From: Prevotella sp. UBA2755
GTDB taxonomy: Bacteria; Bacteroidota; Bacteroidia; Bacteroidales; Bacteroidaceae
NCBI GenBank assembly: GCA_002353225.1
Contig: DEJF01000068.1
Coordinates: 1,125-16,855, forward strand
Reading direction: 5' to 3'
DNA length: 15,731 bases
Position numbers and translations under genes: made by a program. Positions 12,624 through 15,731 of this stretch are shown piece after piece. The notes under the pieces are model-generated. The model was given only the letters and a program-made list of their open reading frames with translations, did no database searches and had not been told where the DNA came from. How positions within the stretch are numbered: the stretch's first letter is position 1; every line of letters starts with the position of its first letter.

Positions 12624-13626
12624 GGCCTTTTCCGTCATATGCCCATCGATAGAAACTTGCTCCGTGAACGAATCCTGCACCAAAGGCGGTGAATATCATA
12701 TTATCACCTTTCTTCAGCAGATGTTCATTCTCCCATAACGCTAACGGGATTGTCGCAGCAGAGGTATTACCGAAATGCTCAATGTTCACCATCACCTGCT
12801 CCATCGGCAGTTCCAGACGTTTTGCCACAGCCTCTATGATACGCATGTTTGCCTGATGTGGAACTACCCATTGGATATTGTCCTTGTTCAGACCGTTGCG
12901 CTCGGCTATCAAAGCACAGTCGTCACTCATATTCGTCACAGCATAACGGAATACGGTGCGTCCCTCCTGATAGAGATAGTGTAAACGATGGTCTACCGTG
13001 AAATGACTGGGAGGACATACAGAACCACCTGCCTTCAAGTGAAGGAACGGAAGTCCCTTACCATCAGCACGGAAATAAGAGTCCATCACACCGAGGTTCT
13101 CTTCTTCTGTACCCTCTACAAGGACTGCGGCTGCTCCGTCACCAAACAACGGACATGTAGCACGGTCCTTATAGTCTATCACCGATGACATCTTGTCAGC
13201 GCCAATCACGATAATCTTCTTATAGCGACCACACTGAATCATTGAGGCGGCGACATCAAGCGTATAAAGGAATCCACAGCAAGCAGCCCAGAAATCGAAT
13301 GCGAAAGCATTCTTCAATCCGAGTTTGCCAAGTACAATACTTGCCGTAGAAGGGAACTTATAATCAGCCGTCGAGGTCGTGACGATGACTGCGTCAATAG
13401 TATCAGGATCAACACCTGTCTTCTGTATCAGTTGCTTTGCCGCCTTACGCGCCATATAACTGGTACCAAGACCCTCCTCTGTAAGGATGTGGCGTTCCTT
13501 GATTCCCACACGAGTCATAATCCACTCGTCATTGGTGTCTACCATGCGTGACAGTTCCTCATTATTCAGAACATAGTCAGGCACGTATCCACCAACACCG
13601 GTGATTATCGCACTGATTTTTCCCAT
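12616..13626 (-). CDS. fabH: 3-oxoacyl-ACP synthase III (FabH)
   Basis: Condenses an acyl-CoA primer with malonyl-ACP to start fatty-acid synthesis. It has 336 residues. The catalytic triad is visible: Cys116 in FWAACCGF, His258 in PHQAN and Asn288 in HFGNTSAA. The N-terminal GVGGYVPDYVLNNEELS and DEWIMTRVGIKERH are typical KAS III. A second Cys (117) follows the active one, where many relatives have Ser or Ala. It starts in the rpmF stop (TAATG) and overlaps era by 8 bases. The usual partner plsX is absent between rpmF and fabH. Sister enzymes of KAS III (such as those for alkylquinolones or olefins) are unlikely in this housekeeping context. Confidence 0.95.
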   Translation of the reverse strand: MGKISAIITGVGGYVPDYVLNNEELSRMVDTNDEWIMTRVGIKERHILTEEGLGTSYMARKAAKQLIQKTGVDPDTIDAVIVTTSTADYKFPSTASIVLGKLGLKNAFAFDFWAACCGFLYTLDVAASMIQCGRYKKIIVIGADKMSSVIDYKDRATCPLFGDGAAAVLVEGTEEENLGVMDSYFRADGKGLPFLHLKAGGSVCPPSHFTVDHRLHYLYQEGRTVFRYAVTNMSDDCALIAERNGLNKDNIQWVVPHQANMRIIEAVAKRLELPMEQVMVNIEHFGNTSAATIPLALWENEHLLKKGDNMIFTAFGAGFVHGASFYRWAYDGKGHA

Positions 13627-13814
13627 TACTCAGATGCTTCGTCCATTACAATGGCAATCTTGCCACGATAGTAGCCACAAGTGGGGCATACAGTGTGATA
13701 TACATGATATGCGCCACAGTTAGGACATACTGCCAATGTGGGGGCTACTGCCTTGTCATGAGTACGACGTTTGAGTGTACGGGTCTTTGACTGTCTTCTT
13801 TTAGGATGTGCCAT
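13626..13814 (-). CDS. rpmF: 50S ribosomal protein L32
   Basis: 62 residues with the L32 N-terminus MAHPKRRQSKTRTLKRR and a zinc ribbon with two CxxC pairs (C30/C33 and C43/C46). All four Cys are kept, so this is the zinc-binding (C+) form. It lies 35 bp after yceD and its stop overlaps the fabH start by one base. The yceD-rpmF-fabH order is widely conserved in bacteria. Confidence 0.97.
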   Translation of the reverse strand: MAHPKRRQSKTRTLKRRTHDKAVAPTLAVCPNCGAYHVYHTVCPTCGYYRGKIAIVMDEASE

Positions 13815-13849
13815 AATTCTATTACTTTAATGATTTACTTTTTAATTGT

Positions 13850-14374
13850 TTACTTTTTCAATTTCAAGAGTGCTTCCCACCGTGGGTCAATCTCCTTTGC
13901 CTCCTCTTTGCCTCTCAGGTCGGCACCGCTTAACTCTTCGAGTTTCCGCGTCATCACACTATTGCATTTTCCAGGTGCATGAACGTGCTTGATGGGTATG
14001 GCAAGTACAATAAACTCATAGATGAGCCATGCTGTGTCGAGTATTCCTTCGTTCTCATCAACAATCACGACATCATCATCCTCAGTGTTGGTTTCTGCTC
14101 CCAACTTAGCCACCAGACGGTTATCCGTCAAGATAGGCTGTTCCATGTCATCAAGACAAATATCACAGGGAACAATCACCGTGCCCTCAGTGTGGAAGAG
14201 GAGTTCATAAAAGCCGGTAGCCTTGCGTATAGACACCGACACGTGCAATGCCCCACCATTCACTTCCGAGGTGTTCAGAGCCTTAAAGAAGTCACCATCC
14301 ACATCGAGTTCCAGACGTTGCTCGTCGGTCTTCATCCCTTTCAGGTCTATTTTAAAAGTCTCTAAACTACACAT
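13850..14374 (-). CDS. yceD: YceD / DUF177 family protein
   Basis: 174 residues of the DUF177 family, tied to 23S rRNA accumulation in plants and E. coli and almost always encoded next to rpmF. The central CxxC is C70/C73 in VPCDICLDDMEQPI, followed by an acidic stretch (EDDDVVIVDENEG) and a Lys-rich C-terminus with DPRWEALLKLK. The frame can be read from a TTG at 14395, but that codon sits inside the TAACTTTG promoter box, so the ATG at 14374 is chosen. It is the first gene of the minus-strand operon that continues through der. Confidence 0.9.
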   Translation of the reverse strand: MCSLETFKIDLKGMKTDEQRLELDVDGDFFKALNTSEVNGGALHVSVSIRKATGFYELLFHTEGTVIVPCDICLDDMEQPILTDNRLVAKLGAETNTEDDDVVIVDENEGILDTAWLIYEFIVLAIPIKHVHAPGKCNSVMTRKLEELSGADLRGKEEAKEIDPRWEALLKLKK

Positions 14375-14392
14375 AACTGCACTTTTGGCTTG

Positions 14393-14400
14393 CAAAGTTA
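14393..14400 (-). promoter_or_regulatory. -7 promoter box of the yceD-rpmF-fabH-era-der operon
   Basis: TAACTTTG on the minus strand (14400-14393), 18 bases before the yceD ATG. A TTG at 14429-14427 is 26 bp away, farther than the 19-21 bp norm, so only the -7 part is well supported. Confidence 0.6.
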
Positions 14401-14478
14401 CAAAATAATTACGAATAATGAATTGCCAATTACGTTTTTTTTGCTTTTCCTTTGAAAATCAGCCACTAACAGATAGGT

Positions 14479-14512
14479 ATATTGCACACTCTACCTCGCG
14501 AGTGTGCAATAT
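14479..14512 (-). terminator. Long hairpin at the end of the histidine kinase gene
   Basis: ATATTGCACACTC (14479-14491) pairs perfectly with 14500-14512 around an 8-base loop: 13 bp, including the last base of the kinase stop codon. On the minus strand no T tract follows, so termination would have to be Rho-like or weak. It isolates the kinase from the yceD operon 80 bp downstream. Confidence 0.6.
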
Positions 14513-15669
14513 CATCGTGGCATCTCAATACGGAATGTGGTACCTTTGCCTATCTCTGACGACTTGACAAAAATATGCCCTTTGTGATATTCTTCTACGA
14601 TGCGTTTGGCAAGTGACAAACCTAACCCCCATCCTCGTTTCTTGGTTGTAAAGCCTGGGGTAAAAACATTCTTGACGTCTTTTTTCTTAATACCTTTACC
14701 TGTGTCCTGCACCTCTATCACTACCTGCTGGTCATCTGACATCATGGAAAGCGTAATAGTGCCCTCTCCTTCCATCGCGTCAACGGCATTCTTACACAGG
14801 TTCTCAATGACCCATTCAAACAAGGAGGCATTCATCTTAACGATAACATCCTCCGAGGGTATATTGCTGATAATCTGCACTTTCTGGGACGTTCGCCGAT
14901 TCATATACTCGATGACATGCTGCAGCACTTCATTCATCGAAGAATCTACCGGCTCAGGTACTGACCCTATCTTGGAGAAACGCTCTGCGATACGCTCTAA
15001 CCGTTTCACATCCTTGTCCATCTCGGGTAACAACTCGTCATTAGGATAGTTTTCCTTCAACATCTCCGTCCATGCCATCAGACTGGAAATAGGGGTACCT
15101 AATTGATGGGCAGTCTCCTTAGAAAGCCCTACCCACACCTTATTCTGTTCCGCACGTTTCGAGGACAACAATGCGAAAATGGCTACCACAACAAAAATCA
15201 AGACAACACCCAACTGCACATACGGCCATGCAGCAAGACGCTTCAACATGATTGAGTCATCATAACATACTAACTGGTAATCCGTAGAATCACCTATCTG
15301 CATCTTGATATAGCGATCGGCATCCTTCATCCGTTTTCCCATACGCTCTACATAAGTGATGGTATCAGATAAACTTTCTGCCTTGATATCAATATTCCGA
15401 TAGTCTGTGACATGACCGTCTTTATCCAAAACAATTACTGGAATCGTATTGTTTCCTTCCATGACACTCAACACCAATGACAAATCAGTATTCTCATCAG
15501 CCTCATTCAATGAGTGCAGCGCCTGTGCCCAGACTTCCATTTTACTTCGTTCCTCAACAGAGAGGTCTTTCACCAGAAAATGGGAGACAAGCAAGGAGGC
15601 GACAGCGATAATCACTGCTGCTACAACCAATAAGATTTTGACCTGTCGGATTCTGTCAGTCCATTGCAT
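14512..15669 (-). CDS. Membrane sensor histidine kinase (orphan)
   Basis: 385 residues. Transmembrane segments at about 11-33 and 150-169 enclose a periplasmic sensor region of about 115 residues with a PAS-like VIVLDKDGHVTDYRNID stretch. The kinase part has the phosphorylated His188 in KETAHQLGTPISSL, N-box NLCKNAVDAM (N290, N294), G1 DTGKGI (322-327) and G2 GWGLGLS (346-352). The H-box has Gln where Glu usually follows the His (HQLGTP rather than HELRTP), a variant I associate with a Bacteroidetes group. No HAMP domain is evident. No response regulator lies in the window on either side, so the partner is unknown; it may be beyond the right edge. Confidence 0.88.
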   Translation of the reverse strand: MQWTDRIRQVKILLVVAAVIIAVASLLVSHFLVKDLSVEERSKMEVWAQALHSLNEADENTDLSLVLSVMEGNNTIPVIVLDKDGHVTDYRNIDIKAESLSDTITYVERMGKRMKDADRYIKMQIGDSTDYQLVCYDDSIMLKRLAAWPYVQLGVVLIFVVVAIFALLSSKRAEQNKVWVGLSKETAHQLGTPISSLMAWTEMLKENYPNDELLPEMDKDVKRLERIAERFSKIGSVPEPVDSSMNEVLQHVIEYMNRRTSQKVQIISNIPSEDVIVKMNASLFEWVIENLCKNAVDAMEGEGTITLSMMSDDQQVVIEVQDTGKGIKKKDVKNVFTPGFTTKKRGWGLGLSLAKRIVEEYHKGHIFVKSSEIGKGTTFRIEMPR

Positions 15670-15685
15670 ACAAATAATAAACGAA

Positions 15686-15718
15686 GAAGCCCTGAAGATA
15701 TTGCATCCTCAGGGCTTC
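15686..15718 (-). terminator. Hairpin upstream of the kinase gene, likely terminator of a gene beyond the right edge
   Basis: GAAGCCCTGA (15686-15695) pairs with TCAGGGCTTC (15709-15718), a 10-bp stem with a 13-base loop. On the minus strand it is followed by a T-rich stretch (TTCGTTTATTATTTG). That fits a terminator for a minus-strand gene to the right; a leader structure of the kinase mRNA is also possible. Confidence 0.55.
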
Positions 15719-15731
15719 ATCATAAAAAAGT

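Noticed and set aside
1..15731. tRNA, rRNA or other structured RNA genes
   Set aside because: I looked for cloverleaf ends and conserved rRNA segments in the spacers and saw none; all gene-free stretches are under 300 bases.

Overview
The window reads as chromosomal DNA of a Bacteroidales bacterium, most likely Prevotella or a close relative. Intergenic regions carry the Bacteroidetes promoter (TTTG or TTG, 19-20 bp, then TAnnTTTG). Shine-Dalgarno sequences are absent. Several proteins have Bacteroidetes-type features: a DUF3667 protein, an LptB with a charged tail, a Nim-type flavoprotein and an AHQLGTP-type histidine kinase. The genus is an inference.

Left part (6-5036): a DUF3667 membrane protein points left. 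Its promoter is back to back with a tandemly duplicated promoter that reads right into four genes: a CDP-alcohol phosphatidyltransferase, a flippase-like membrane protein, a HisC/CobD-like PLP enzyme and a LicC-like nucleotidyltransferase. Together they look like a pathway that makes a phospho-alcohol (perhaps a phospho-aminoalcohol), activates it with CTP, transfers it to a lipid and may move the product across the inner membrane. Substrates cannot be read from sequence. A strong bidirectional terminator separates this operon from lptB, which points left.

Middle (5078-10384): lptB (lipopolysaccharide export ATPase); an SMR exporter of the Gdx/SugE type coupled to a Nim-like flavoprotein; a YjbR-family protein overlapping a CPBP intramembrane protease; then mlaE and mlaF (phospholipid trafficking across the envelope), with no mlaD in view. 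mlaF runs tail to tail into, and overlaps, a small lipoprotein gene.

Right part (9989-15669, minus strand): a tight operon, yceD (DUF177)-rpmF-fabH-era-der-lipoprotein, with overlaps or gaps of a few bases except for 35 bp between yceD and rpmF. It joins ribosome assembly with fatty-acid initiation. Upstream of it lies an orphan membrane histidine kinase.

The most unusual signals are non-coding or sub-genic. Two unrelated genes (the nucleotidyltransferase and era) contain in-frame arrays of 9-bp units that nearly all begin ACTA. Three copies of a CAAAT/ATTTG stem-loop element lie at or near the lptB and mla promoters. A 38-bp promoter block is duplicated exactly 87 bp apart. The CDP-alcohol phosphotransferase has Gly where the last catalytic Asp of its motif is expected.
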